Shown: positions 1 through 11,920 of the stretch, piece after piece
How positions within the stretch are numbered: the first letter of the stretch is position 1
How the letters are laid out: each line of letters starts with the position of its first letter
NCBI RefSeq assembly: GCF_030272615.1
Contig: NC_081414.1
Coordinates: forward strand, 50,871,136 to 50,935,135
From: Cryptomeria japonica
Taxonomy: Eukaryota; Streptophyta; Pinopsida; Cupressales; Cupressaceae
Direction: 5' to 3'
DNA: 64,000 bases
Notes under the pieces: model-generated
Database searches by the model: none
The model's input: the letters and a program-made list of their open reading frames with translations, nothing else
What the model was told of the DNA's origin: nothing
Made by a program: the position numbers and the translations under genes

Positions 1-1149
1 GTCAAGAAATTGATTAACAGAAAGTAGATTTTTGGTAAGTCCTGGTACATACAAGACATGAGTAATCCTGCCACAATTAATGTCAAAATTCAAAGAGATG
101 TCACCAATACCTTTGATTTCATAGGTGGTATCATTTCCAAGAGTGACTGTACCATGATGGGGTTTCAATGTGAGAAACCACTCCTTCTATCCAGTCATGT
201 GCTTTGTAGCACCAAAGTCCACATACCATATTGAGGTTGATTGTAAACCATCTTCTGAAGTGTGGGTTGACATCACGCATTCCTCATCTAGAGAATCTTT
301 TGGTTCTACAACATTGTTTTGTTGTTTATGTTTGTTCTTTTGCTCCCATTGTGGTTTACCACTTGGAAACGGCTTCTTTTGATGTGATTTGTTGGATGAC
401 CCTTTGTTGAAGGAGTTGTACCAACAATTTTTCACATCATGTTCAACTGTTTCATATATTAGACATTTATTTTGAGGTCCGAATGAATTACCAAATTTGG
501 GGGCCCCACTAGACTACTTCATAGGCTTCTTACCTTTATGTCATGTGGTCATTGCATGATCATCTTGATCATGTTCTTGGCTTATAAACTCTTCTTTCTG
601 GAGAAGATTCACCAGCTTCTCAAAAGTGGGTGTTGACTCAGTGACATTCAAAGTCATCATAAAGACTTTATATCTAGGAGGCAGTGCCCGTAGAACAATA
701 GGTACCAAAATTGCATCCTCAGACATTTCTCCCAATGCTTGTAAGGAAGCTCTCAACTTTACAATCCTTTTGAGAAAGAATTTTAATTGTTCTTCGTTCT
801 TCATCTTCCGGTTGTGTAGCTGACCTTGCAAATTCAAGATCTGATTCTTCGCTTCATACGTCGTGTTGAGCTTGTCCCATGCATCTTTGGTTGTGGATGA
901 GTCTCGAATGAAAGGTTGAACTTCATCAGACACACTAAACAAAATGATCAATTTTGCCTTTCTGTCAGCTTGATCAAATTTATTTTGCTCATCAACATCC
1001 GTTTTATGTCATGTTGTGATTCCATTGATCACATCCCAAACTTCCTCAAACTCGAATTGAGTTTTGAGTTTGGTCTTCCATGCTGAGTAATTGTTCCCAC
1101 GCACCAACTGGAGATTTGGAAGAAGAAATTTTGGAGAACTTCCAGTCAT
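1..1149 (-). pseudogene. Ty1/copia gag-protease remnant, runs off the window start
   Basis: On the minus strand one frame can be followed from the ATG at 1149 to base 1, broken only by stop codons (for example 1009-1011, 541-543 and 187-189) and not by frameshifts. It holds a UBN2-type gag domain (DAWDKLNTTYEAK, LPPRYKVFMMTLN), then a degenerate CCHC knuckle (C-x2-Y-x4-H-x4-C, second Cys replaced by Tyr). A protease start follows, reading WYVDFGATKHMTG, where families normally have DSGA. The GAG-pre-integrase motif HVLYVPGLTKNLLSV comes last. Gag would form the particle and the protease would process the polyprotein. Integrase and RT would lie beyond the window edge. The knuckle and protease changes, with the stops, mark it as dead. 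Confidence 0.9.
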
Positions 1150-2318
1150 TTTGACAGTTTGGTATAAATGTTATTTTGTTTTATTTCTTGTCACTGAGCT
1201 CAACCACAAAGGAGAGGACAAAAGAAATTCTCTCATATTGACAAATTGACATCTTAGTAGACACCTTAATTGAGTTTAAATAAAAGCTCTCCAATAGACA
1301 ATTCGACGTGAGTTTTGGCCAGAAATATAACACAAAAAATATACAACAGCTATAATCTTCTCTCACGTTCAATTCTAAAGACCATTACTAAAGAGGAGCA
1401 TGAGACTTAGACACTATATTAATACCTTCCATGTCCTATAGTGCCAGCTTTGAGCGATACATCAATTACTTCGTCGGCTTCTACAAGCGAAGAACCCATG
1501 AAATTATTAAGCGCCACGAGCAGGGATTTAATGCTGTCCACCTGAATAGAGTCCTCACTAAGAAGAAAGGTGTAGTTACATTGCAAGAGACAAAATCCAT
1601 TGGGCTGTTGTCAGGCTTCAAATCATAATATGAGGTGAAGATACCAAACTCCAACGCCGAAAAAGCCTGAAGAGTATGCACAACAATTCCATGTGGAATA
1701 TAATAATCTGCAATGAGAATATGGTCTCAAAAATCAGGTCCAGAAATCCAGGACGACAAAGCTCAACAAGTCTGCAAATCATCTGAAGCAAATCTAAGAC
1801 TGAGAATGTTGAACCAGGTACAAGAGAAGCACGTTGTAGACTATGTAAGGCCAACTCGAGGGTGTGTGTGGACCATACAAATACACAACCAAGCTGTGAT
1901 CGGGCGAGATAAACCTCTGCAACCACCTGTGCACTCGCAGACACGTCCCCCTCTAGCAAATGGAATGGCCAACCAAGTGGTAGCCTCTCGAGTTGATCAA
2001 CCACGGGCTCCAAACGACTCAAACTCAAGAATTGATGACAACGTCTGAGCGAGCAAATGCAATCAATGCAATGGAAAACATTTAGATCTTCCCGGTGTGA
2101 TGAATATACCCGGCATGGATGGAGCTGTGAGCCCGATCAACGCCTTTCACACAATACAACAATGGATAAAGAGCATATGAGCTGGTGATTAATTTCAATT
2201 CAATAAAAACTCTCCACCAGAACTCGTGCCCGCAGTTCTCAACCTCCTTACTCACGATATCCTTGATCCACAAATCTAAATTTTAGGTGTCAAATTCTCT
2301 TCAATCCTTCTAATCGTG
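1150..2318 (-). other. Copia leader between primer-binding site and gag
   Basis: This stretch lies between the primer-binding site and the gag ATG of the copia remnant, so it is most simply its 5' leader. It is long for a copia leader, so an insertion is possible. Open frames occur on both strands (1618-2028 minus, 1713-2048 plus), but I recognise no domain in either. They overlap each other and I do not call them genes. Confidence 0.4.
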
Positions 2319-2334
2319 CCTTGCTCTGATACCA
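2319..2334 (-). other. Copia primer-binding site (initiator Met tRNA type)
   Basis: The minus strand reads TGGTATCAGAGCAAGG. Its first 12 bases match the complement of the plant initiator-Met tRNA 3' end, the usual primer of Ty1/copia reverse transcription. It sits upstream of, and in the same orientation as, the gag frame, and fixes the orientation of the element. Confidence 0.8.
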
Positions 2335-2466
2335 TATTAGCATTTTAGAAGATAAACCCGATATCAAACTTTGTATTAGATGATATGAATTTTTAGGTGA
2401 ATAAATGAAAAAGCTCGTGTATATGTTGGTGTGACGGGTTCAACAGATAGCTGAAATTAGCTAACA
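2335..2466 (-). repeat. Candidate short 5' LTR of the copia element
   Basis: On the minus strand the bases just before the primer-binding site read CTAATA, close to the usual CTAACA end. A matching TGTTAG begins at 2466, which would give an LTR of about 132 bp. That is very short for a copia element with gag, and other TGTTA starts lie nearby, so the outer boundary is uncertain. Confidence 0.3.
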
Positions 2467-2700
2467 AACTATTAACAAACATCAATAAAATAATAACAAA
2501 TAGATCACACGGGTAGAGGGATGGAATATCCAACAGCTTCTTTTGCTTCTTCTAATGGTCGTGATTTGGTGCTAGGTAAGTTGTGGGTTTGGGGAGTTAA
2601 CTCTCTCTCAGTCAAACTTTGGACAATTTCTTTTAACCTTCTCACTGAATCACTCAATGTGTGTCCAGTATGGCTTTGCCTTTTCAATCTTCCCCTCTAG
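2467..2700. other. Spacer, nothing recognised
   Basis: This is an AT-rich spacer between the copia LTR candidate and the LINE ORF1 remnant. A 60-codon minus frame at 2505-2687 has no recognisable domain. Confidence 0.5.
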
Positions 2701-3595
2701 GAGTATTCTTGTTATGAGGTCGTTGGTAACTCTATCGGCTGATTCTTGAAGGTTGATGATGCCACGTCCTCCATGGGTCATTCTAGTTTTACTCATATTT
2801 TAATCAACATTGACATCTCTATGCCTCTCCTTGGGGATGTGGCGCTTATGGTTGAGGATAGGCCATGGGCTCAATTATTGGATTATGAGGGCCTCCCCTT
2901 TCGCTATTGGAGATGCTTCTCAACAGGTCATTTAGCTTTAGACTGTTCTCTTTGACTCTATAAAGATGCTATTTGGTGGAAAGACGCTACAGTTGATCAT
3001 TTGACGATCAAGGCTTCTGATTCTATTGATTCTGATGACTCTTCACTAGCAGATGATGACTTCTCTCAGGATGAGTTTGTGCCTCCTACTACTGAGGCCC
3101 CACTTGGCCCTCTGGTTGCTACTGAAGTGGCCCCTTCTGGCATTGAGGCTTCTACCCCTGTTACTCTTGTTCTACAACAACGATCAGCTCCTGACACTAT
3201 TTTGCAACAACAGTCTGCCCAAATTGCAAATAGAAACTCTATAGGGAACTCCCCGCTTGATCACTCCTATGATGTTCCTAATAATAGTATTGCTTGGATT
3301 GTTGTTTGTTGCAAGCAGAAAGGTAAATTTTCCCCTCCGCCTCCTCCCCTCTCCCCAAACTCCTCTAGTTTTGGGTGTTTCTCTCCACTCTTGAGTTGGA
3401 TTGTTTTCGGTTGTTACTAGTTTGATAGACCTTTAACAGTGGTCTTTTGACTTGTTGATAAAGGCTTGTCTGACCTGAGTTTGTTATGGGTCAACACCCT
3501 TTTGTTTTGTTGTCTTTCTTTTTTGCCGCCTACAAACTATTGTATATAGGGTCAACACCCTTGTTTTCTTGCTTATTTTAATAAATAAAAAAATG
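2701..3595 (+). mobile_element. LINE ORF1 remnant joined directly to a 3' tail
   Basis: In the frame of 2746-2955 the product contains FTHILINIDISMPLLGD, RPWAQLLDYEGLPFRYWRC and STGHLALDC. This matches the DUF4283-like and zinc-knuckle part of plant L1-type LINE ORF1, an RNA-binding protein. After a TGA at 2953-2955 the same frame continues through an acidic Ser/Asp-rich and Pro-rich tail to 3420. No ORF2 follows. Instead a T-rich 3' segment with two GGTCAACACCC boxes ends in AATAAATAAAAAAATG near 3595. Either ORF2 was deleted or the copy was an ORF1-only derivative. It is non-functional. Confidence 0.75.
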
Positions 3596-4675
3596 ATAGA
3601 AACCATTGAAGAGATTATTTAATTAACTTCTTTCTTTTTTCTTTAACTCAAGAATCTAAGAGTTTAGTCTATCATTCTAGAGCATTGATCTTTACAAGTT
3701 AGTCTCCCTATATAACCTCTTAAACAATGCATAATGGACCCTCTTTAACACCATAGGCAAATCAAGAATTGAACCCATGGTTTGGGCTACCTAAAGTAGC
3801 AGTCAAAACTGGGTGAGGCAATCCCAAGGATTGACAATTTAACCAGTTTGGATAGAGAAATTTCATCAAATATTAAGCAACAATTATTTTAATTTTAAGA
3901 AATTTCCTCGTCTTTTTAAGGTCCCTAAATGTTGATGGTCATTCTTCTAACCCAGTATGATAGCTCAAATCTAACTCTTCCAAAATTTCGAATTGTCCCC
4001 TAAATCTGAAGGCAGTTGTGAGGTTGCTGAGTTCCCTCAACTAATGGCAAGCAATTAAATGTAAATGTTCTAACTTTGTTACATTTTCCATTCCATGTAA
4101 TGATAAGATCAAACCAAACAAATCAGAATGACGATGATCTAAAAACATTTTACACAATCTATTTTATAAATAATATCAATTAGAAATAAAATAATCCAAC
4201 ATAAAAATAAAGAAACTTCAACCTTTCTTACATTTATATTTTAAAAATATATACATTTCATGAAATACCAATTGACAGGCAGCTAAATGCTAGCTATGTG
4301 CAGTTTGCATGCTGCACCTTCTTTGTTGAACATTGCATGAGAGATGCGTGTTTCTTTTTCAAAGATTGGTTTTTCTAAGATAGACTTCTGGTGATCACAG
4401 CTATAAGAGTTGCTAAATATTCTGAGAAAAAGTTTGATTTCTGTTTTGCTATATTTTGATGACTAATTTTCAGTCCAAAAACAATGTATCTTTTTCTCAA
4501 TGGGCTCTGTATAATTTTTATTTTTTTCAGCTCTGTATGTTTTAAACAACTCTTTAGGATAGTGCTAGTGCTTTAATCTTCTTTTTTTTTTGTCTTTTAA
4601 TGTTTATACTTTAGAGTTATAGCAATCCAATAATTCATAACTGGCTAGAGTTAGATCATATAAGAATGTTATCAC
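3596..4675. other. AT-rich, no gene recognised
   Basis: No coding exon, repeat family or RNA gene could be supported here. It could contain later introns or exons of the minus-strand candidate gene that begins at 5419, but I could not identify one. Confidence 0.5.
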
Positions 4676-5419
4676 AAGTTGATGTTGCAGTTCCAAATTG
4701 GAAATCAGGAAGTTTGCCAATGGGTTTATCGAATAACTCTATGATTTTTTGGCCATCCTGGATATAAGAGCTTTCCGTTGAACTACTTTCTCCTCCATTC
4801 TTCTCTCCTGACTGTATTGGGCAACAATACATTTACATTCAATATAGCCTAACAAGAATAGAATAGGGAAGCAAAGTCTAGATAATTAAAAATTTTGGGA
4901 AGTAAAAGATATTAGTCATAAGATTTCTATAGTTCACAATGTTATTGTGTTTAATTTCTAGTATCAATTTCGTGAGTTTAGTTTTTTGATATTTGAGATC
5001 AAATTCTATGATTCATCATGCGAAAGAAAAAAGCAAGCCAAGAGAACAGAATCTGATGGATTCTGGAATTTGATTGAAAACTCGAAGAAATAAACTCACA
5101 CAATTGATACTAGAAACTAAGCACAATAAATAAAAGATGCCCTTAAATGTACAACTACAAAAATTTCTATTATACAACATGTGTGTAGATAACTTACCAT
5201 AATCTTCAATAGCTCTTCGATAAATTGAATCAGATTTTGAAGCTCCCTTCTATCATTGAATGTATGTAGAAAACTCTCAAAATCGGTAGTAGTAGCAGAA
5301 GAAGCTCTAACATTGGCTAATTGTTGAGAAGGTTGCGAAGATGATAAAGATCCAACAATGGTTTCTTCCTTAGGAGATGAGAAGCAACACCATGATGAAA
5401 GAAAAGAAAACTTGCCCAT
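4676..5419 (-). CDS. Candidate two-exon start of an unidentified gene
   Basis: An ATG at 5419 opens 74 codons to 5198, beginning MGKFSFLSSWCCFSSPKEE and ending FIEELLKIM, followed by a strong donor (ATG|GTAAGT). A second open segment, 4676-4811, begins after a CAG acceptor in matching phase 0 and reads SGEKNGGESSSTESSY then IIELFDKPIGKLPDFQ, with a possible GTGATA donor. The N-terminus has Gly2 and a Cys pair, which could allow lipid modification. The DRRELQNLIQFIEELLK segment looks helical. I recognise no family and no later exon. It could be a genuine gene start or a chance arrangement. The segment 5420-5640 upstream would be its promoter. Confidence 0.35.
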
Positions 5420-5732
5420 TTCTAAGAAGAAACACTAGAGAGGAAGGAAAGAGGAAGGAAAAATTAAAGATGATTTTCTTTCTTTCTCTAAGACAAGATC
5501 ACTCATTGGGCTCTCTTGGCCTTTATCATGGAAAATATTTTCCCATCAATCATCAATGTGGATCACAGTTGAAAAGACAGATTTGCAACACAATCTTCAC
5601 CATGGTGGACAAGACAAGAGCTCAGAAATTTGCCAGGTGAAAAAAGATGAGATTCGCCCTTTATGATAGTGGAAGTAATAAGATTCGCCCACATTAGAAA
5701 GCCGATTGCTTGAATTTAAAATATCTGTAAAG
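5420..5732. other. Upstream region of the candidate gene
   Basis: This holds GA-rich sequence and then plain AT-rich DNA. The direct repeat AAGATTCGCCC / GAGATTCGCCC occurs around 5650-5690. No TATA element was placed with confidence. Confidence 0.3.
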
Positions 5733-5993
5733 CAAGCTTTGATGAATATATGTTTAGCTTTAAAGATGTTTTAAGGATATATTCATGCTGTGAAAGCAAG
5801 CTTTTGATGAATATATGTTTAGCTTTAAAGATGTTTTTAAGTATATATTTATGCTTTGAATATGGTTTTAATGAATATATTTTAGTTTTGTAGGTTTGAT
5901 GAATACATGTTCAGCTTTAAAGATGTTTTAAGGATATATTCATGTTTTGAATATGGTTTTAATGAATTTAATGAATATATTTTAGTTTTTTAG
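5733..5993. repeat. Three-copy imperfect tandem repeat
   Basis: The phrase TTTGATGAATATATGTTTAG occurs at about 5738 and 5803, with a diverged third copy at 5895. Each is followed by CTTTAAAGATGTTTT and a TATTCATG-like tail. Spacings are about 65 and 92 bp, so copies differ by internal indels. It is non-coding. Confidence 0.75.
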
Positions 5994-6071
5994 GATTGTT
6001 ATTTGGTAGAAGATAATTATTTTAAGTATAGATTTATAATTTAATTATTAATTAAAAGTAATTGAATATAT

Positions 6072-6195
6072 GTTCAAGGGGTTGAGCTTAACTGGTTAAA
6101 ACACTGGGTTCTCATTGTAGAGACGCAAGTTCAATTCCTAATAGGGACATCTAAAGTGGAATTCAGGCTTCGGCCGATTACCTATCAAAAAAAAA
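6072..6195 (+). mobile_element. tRNA-derived SINE with target-site duplication
   Basis: A roughly 124-bp unit begins GTTCAAGGGGTTGAGC and carries an A-box-like GAGCTTAACTGGTTAAA and a B-box-like AAGTTCAATTCC, the internal pol III promoter of tRNA-related SINEs. It ends in a run of A. It is flanked by an 18-bp direct repeat with one mismatch (6054-6071 and 6196-6213, AAAAGTAATTGAAYATAT), the hallmark of LINE-assisted retroposition. The tRNA-like head lacks a foldable full cloverleaf, so this is not a working tRNA gene. Confidence 0.85.
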
Positions 6196-6213
6196 AAAAG
6201 TAATTGAACATAT

Positions 6214-6500
6214 TTCTTTTAACAATGATAGATTCATAGTTCAACCATTAATTAAAGTAAATCGAATGTATTTTTTTCAAATGATCTTAAAAAATTATAT
6301 TAAGTGTTATGTGATGAAATTTTCATTTTTTAAATTAGTTATTTGGGTAGAAAATAATGTTTCAAGAATAGATTCATAGTTCAACTATCAATTAAAGGTA
6401 ACCAAAAGGATTCCTTTCCAAATGATTTTATAAAATAAATTTTAGGTGTCATGTAATGGAATTTTCAATTTAAGTATCAAAAGTTAAGAATATAATTAGT
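6214..6500. repeat. Two-copy imperfect tandem repeat around the SINE
   Basis: ATAGATTCATAGTTCAAC occurs at about 6229 and 6369. Each copy is followed by an ATTAAAG motif, a CAAATGATYTTA stretch and a GTNATGTRATG motif. The unit is about 140 bp. The SINE inserted at its edge. Confidence 0.6.
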
Positions 6501-6837
6501 GTGTGAATAAATGGTCTAAAAACTTACCAAAATCATGGCACTTGATAAAATGTTATTGGTTTTTACATTTCTTTAAATAAAAAAGTGGCCCTACATTGAA
6601 TTATTAAAAATATTATTCTTTTAAGCTGCTCTAAGATCACATCAAGTGGAAATAATGATACCACCAATAAGTCCTTCCAAATGCATGTGATGCAGAGCAT
6701 CCATGGTGTAGGGGCAATCCTCATCAGCCAAAAATATATTTTATTTTTAATTTTCATAGTTTAGGTGACTAAATATTTTGGTTAGCTCTTTATGTTAAAA
6801 TTTTGTGTAAATTTGGACCGCATTTGTTGGCATTTTC

Positions 6838-7003
6838 AATGTCAAATATTTCAAATAGTCTAACTTGGTTGTTGGATTCAAAGGGGACCCACTTCCACCT
6901 CATGTAGATGCAAATAAGGCAATGTCAAATATTTCAAATAGGCCAACTTGGTTGTTGGATGTCAAGGGGACCCACTTACACCTCATTTGGATGTTAATAA
7001 GGT
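6838..7003. repeat. 83-bp tandem duplication
   Basis: AATGTCAAATATTTCAAATA begins at 6838 and again at 6921. Both copies continue with ACTTGGTTGTTGGAT and GGGGACCCACTT. A few substitutions separate the copies. Confidence 0.85.
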
Positions 7004-7833
7004 AGCATGATGTATTCTTGGAGTTATGGCATATGCTAGAGCATTTATGGTAACTTGGGCATCTAAGGAGGATTTTCTAGCTATTTCTATTCCGAGAATC
7101 AACTAGTAGAGTTAGTGGCACAAATGGACCACTGTTTTTAGCAAGTTGTAAGAGGAATTGTAAGAGGATTAAATAAAAATGTTGGATGGCAATTGAAACC
7201 TAGAATGGGAGGGAAAGCAAGTTTGGCATAGCATTTTTGGGTTGTTGATTTGGGCCACATGAAATTTAATTTCATGCATTGAGTTGCATTTATATCTTTA
7301 TTCTTTCATTTGGGAAGACATAATTTTGCAAGTGTAGTGTGTGGGAGCTAAGGAGAAGAAGAAATCAGATTTGAAGTATATTTTGTTGTTATAGCCTCAC
7401 CTTGCAAGTTTTGAGGAATTTGTAATCAAATTTGCATATCTAAATGTGAAGCCAACAGGCTTATGTTATTGTAATCAATTTACATTTTTAGAATTAATTC
7501 AAAAGATTCATATTTTCTTGCATATGTTGTGATCAAATTTGTATGAGTTTTCTGTTGTAAAAATCAAATTTGATGAAGGGGAGTATCCCTTTGCATGAAC
7601 ATGGATAACTACAAATTGAATTTGTAAGCTCATAGAAAATTATAGATGTGCATAGTGGTTGTTGATTATACAAAGTAGATCTACCATGAAATAAAAAAAA
7701 TTAAAAAGGATCTTTCACACTTAGGTTAATTTACCTTCTATGCAATTTCAACCTATTACTATATTAGTCATCACTTCTTGAATGCAATTGAATGTTTTAA
7801 GGTTGTTTATTATCCCAATCCCCTTATACAAGG

Positions 7834-7835
<2 letters not shown>
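7004..7835. other. AT-rich, LTR-like in texture, unidentified
   Basis: No coding frame stands out. The texture resembles LTR U3/U5 sequence, but I found no TG...CA termini with a target-site duplication. Confidence 0.3.

Positions 7836-7902
<67 letters not shown>
7836..7902. repeat. (AT)n microsatellite
   Basis: An uninterrupted AT dinucleotide run of about 33 units. It creates a false Tyr/Ile-repeat open frame on the minus strand. Confidence 0.97.
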
Positions 7903-7904
<2 letters not shown>

Positions 7905-10369
7905 GAACAATTGCTACTACAAGTGATGCAGAGGTAAGTGTGGTGGACTGAGAGATTCAAACCAATCAGGCATATAAGGGAAATACAAGGTTTCAAAGCC
8001 CTTCCCCAAACAAGATCAAATGGCATAAAAGACACAAAATGGATTTCAAACACCCCGAGGCACTCACCAATGGTTAAGACACTTCATGACACCTTACAAA
8101 AAGCAATTTAACAGGTCTTGGTGGACTTTGAGACCTAAAACCCAAAGGAGCACTCAAACACCAAGAATTGCCAAAGAGGCCTAATGGCCCCTCTTGTAGC
8201 CCTGTAGCGACCTTCTAGAGCAACTAACTCAAAACTTTTACAAAGAACTGGACAAAGTGTTTGTCTTTTCAGATACCCTTTTTTAATTTCTTCAACATAT
8301 GTGAAACTTGATAGGGGTTGTTTTGGACCATGTCTCTGCTGCTACAACTTTTGGATTGCAAAATGGCATAAAAGTGGATCATTTAACAAAGGAACACCCC
8401 TCAAATCTTAACCCCTGAACTCCACCTCTTGGAAAGTGGCAATATATGTTATAAAATGCTTAAATATGAGAGTAATTAGACTCAAACCACCTGCAACATA
8501 GAAAGCCCCAAATTTGAGCATGTAGACCCTAGGAAACTAGGGCTTGGTCAATGTCTGACCTCCAGGAACCTTACCATAAAATTGATGGACCCTAAACCAT
8601 CCCTAGGACCTTCCTAGATGGTTTCATTCATAAAAAGGTACCCTCCTTAAGGTAGATTGGTCAAACCAATACCCTACCAAGCATCTTCATCATGCTTAAC
8701 CCTGCAAATCTGCAACTTTCAAGGATGTCAACCATGCAAAACCTCCAAAAGGTAATATACATCTTCCCAAAGCCCCTTTCCAAGTTTGGGGTCAATAAAT
8801 ACAATGAAATGAAAGAAATTACATTTACAAGCCTGCTGCTTACCCTAAATCTGGGTTTTAGCTGGTTATAGAAAAATGTTTATAACTTATTCAAATGGAC
8901 ACCAAATCAATCGATCTTGGTATCAAAATGAATCTAAGACATAATAGATCAACCTCCAATCAATTTTGAACAGAAATCAATTCATAAATGCATGGAAAAT
9001 TAAAGAGTTTTAGACTGCCACGTGATAAAATGTAGAAAAACAGGGTTATTTCACCTTTATTGAAGCATCAAAACTTGTATTTCGGTCTCCAATCCCCTCT
9101 CTCTCCTTTTTAGGGATTTATTAAAAGTTTTATATAGTGTTTGGATCATCCCAAACCGAATCCAAATGGATAACTACCCTCTAACCACCAAAAATGCAAT
9201 TTTGCAACTTTTGACAACAAAAAAAATGCACAAAAAGTTGTCATGTTGTCACACAAAGTTGTCAACTTGCTCAAATGGCTTATCCAATGAATGGAATCAG
9301 TCCCTATGGTCATTATATGACCATCCAAACCTATTTTACTCATAAAACTCATCTCCTACCCAAAAACCAAGTTCTAGGCCAAAATTGTCAATTTTGCACA
9401 TATTGGCAATTTTCAACTTTTGGGTTTCCTATTACATTTTTCCAATTTGGTTGGATCTAATGGAAATTATTACATCATGTGAGGACCTTATAGGTCTCCT
9501 TGCTTCATTGGATGACTTTTGTACCATTCTTCACCTTGGTACCCTGAATGCCTTGAATGGATGCTGCTGCATCAACAAGGTTAACCAAGATATTTGAAAA
9601 ATAAACATAATATGTATTATAACATCATGAAAATACATAAATCTCATGATCACACCTTATAGGAGATCACAGTAACAAATAGTATTACCATGATTTACAT
9701 GAACATAATATTGTATTAAGATATAAACTTTTACACAACTATAACTAAACACGCAAACAAATAAAAAATCAATTTCATTTTAAGTAATAGACCATCACAC
9801 TAGACTTTAATAACACCAAGTTGATTTATCACAACTAATTACATGTATTTAATATTTATTCTCAAGGCTCAAAGTAAAGACAATATAAACTACAACTATT
9901 ATTCTTCATTTTTCCCAGCCTTAACTATAACATTAAAAATTACCTACTTTGAAATATCCACCTTTCATTTGGACACTCATTTTAGTGACCAAACCCTTAT
10001 GTATTTTTAGGATCATTTTCACATGTTTCTAGCATTTTTCTTTATCACAATTCTAAGGATGATGCAAGCATCCCTAGTGTTAGGACCACCTCACCTATCA
10101 ACCCTAAATATTTAGTCTTTGAAGTATGAAGGATACATGTGGCCTTGATGCTAGTCTCCATGTTCAATTTTTAAAAAATATAGTTACCATACTCTTCAAG
10201 CCCTGATTCTTATTATATTTTCGAATGTAATTTTCTCAAAAAAAATAGTCTAGGCATTTCTTAAGGCCTATTTTCCTTCTAACACTATCAAATCACCCAT
10301 ATTTTAGAAAAAATGTTTTCATTCCTCAAGTGAATTGCAAAGATTCTGCCAAAGGAGTACAATAGGAAT
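7903..10369. other. Unassigned repeat-like DNA without a gene
   Basis: Short frames at 9146-9352 (minus) and 9275-9597 (plus) overlap and show no domain. The sequence looks like decayed LTR or internal retrotransposon DNA, but no diagnostic motif could be read. Confidence 0.4.
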
Positions 10370-10510
10370 TGTTGAATATTGAAGATTTGGCGATTATGAA
10401 GTGCCATCGAACCATCAACTTATGGGTCTCTTATGATTTACTTGTTGAATATTTAATATTTGAGGATTGTGAAGTCCCATTAAACCATGATGGATCTCTT
10501 ATGATTTTTC
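10370..10510. repeat. Imperfect tandem duplication, about 72-bp unit
   Basis: A unit starting GTTGAATATT and ending TCTCTTATGATTT occurs at about 10371 and again near 10443. The shared internal text is GAAGTSCCATYRAACCAT. Confidence 0.7.
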
Positions 10511-11920
10511 TTCCCTCCTTCCATTTCTACCATCCATTTTTCCATCCTCACATTAAAAATCCATTAAGAAATTTTTCCTCATTGTAGACAACTCCAAATT
10601 TTAAAACTATCCTCATTACTCTACTGATGAAATCTAAGGCATTCAAGCCATCATTTTATCTCACAATTTGCATCCCTCTTATGGATGATTTTTATCTCAT
10701 TTATATATGCATCACTTCACACACTACTTGTTTCTAGTTTCCACTAAGTTTATCTTGAAATTACCATAAACTACACTCTCTCTAAATTGACCTACTGTAC
10801 TTTGTGAAGCTTGTGAAACATCTCATTGAATAAAATATTGAATAGAAGTGAATTCCCTTTGCAACACACCATTTTCTTGTTATCCCCTACATTCATCTTA
10901 TAGGATATCTCACACTTAAAACAAACATTCACATTTCATGGAAAAGAGGAAGGTAAGGAATTGAAGACTAACAGATTCCATCAATTCCTAGAGTATAAGC
11001 AACTAGGAAAACTATGCCTAGGAAGGTCATTTACAACACTTGACTTTGTAACTAGATCCTCTATTTTTGTTGCAATGCTTAGGTTCTTTTTTTTTGTCAA
11101 TATTTTTCACTAAACATGGTTTCAAGTTGTCTATCCACTCTCAACATTGAATTTACTAATTTCTAGATGCACATGTTACCCTTTCTTAATTATTTTCTCT
11201 AGCACCTTCATTTGTGTTGGCAAGATAGAGCCACACCAATCCCATTAGGTTGGAAACCCAAACATAGGTAGCCTAATAGAGAGAAATTATCAAAGCTTAG
11301 CTAGCCAAATATATTTATTGGAAGAAGTAAGGACCTTACAATCATCTTTGACATTGTACTCTCCAAATTTTGATGCAATCTAATGATGTACATCCAAATA
11401 CTTTTAGAAGATAATTTGTCTTTTGACCATTTTTGAGTTATATTTGTCTCTATATACTTGAGAGAAGGGAAAAAACTCAATTGATTTTTAGGTTACTTTT
11501 GGTACAACCTGTGTGTTCTCTATTATGAAATAGTTTGCTACTTTCACGCCCCAAATATCAACGGGGACTATTTTAATTTCTAGAAGTTTCAACATTTTTT
11601 TAAGATTATCATAACCATTCCAAGATTCCTCCCAAAATAATGCGTACTTTATTGCCATTATGGATTTTCCATGTTAGGTGGAGAAGAATAAGATCACTAG
11701 AAGCATTTAAAAAATTCCACATCTATGAACCCATTGGAAGTTTGGCTATAGTGAAAATTCTCATCAAGATTTTTGGGTCAAGATATTTTTATTTCATCAA
11801 CCTACACAATTTAGAAGTGGGATTTTAGTAGAATTTCTAGACTAGTTTTTCTCCTGAAGAATTTATTTTGCCTCCAAATTTTGTATTCTAACTCTCCACA
11901 AATCCTTTAATTAACTAAAA
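10511..11920. other. AT-rich, no gene recognised
   Basis: Nothing could be supported. A 62-codon plus frame at 11640-11828 shows no known domain. Confidence 0.4.

Noticed and set aside
1618-2048. Overlapping 111- and 136-codon frames on opposite strands
   Set aside because: No recognisable domain, mutual overlap, and a location in the copia leader.
3745-3790. Second SINE suggested by a GGGTTCAATTC-like B box on the minus strand
   Set aside because: There is no matching A box, A-tail or flanking duplication.
6076-6140. tRNA gene
   Set aside because: The A and B boxes are tRNA-like, but the segment is the head of a SINE with an A-tail and target-site duplication. No full cloverleaf is evident.
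7748-8053. Minus-strand frame with a Tyr-Ile repeat
   Set aside because: It is an artefact of the (AT)n microsatellite.
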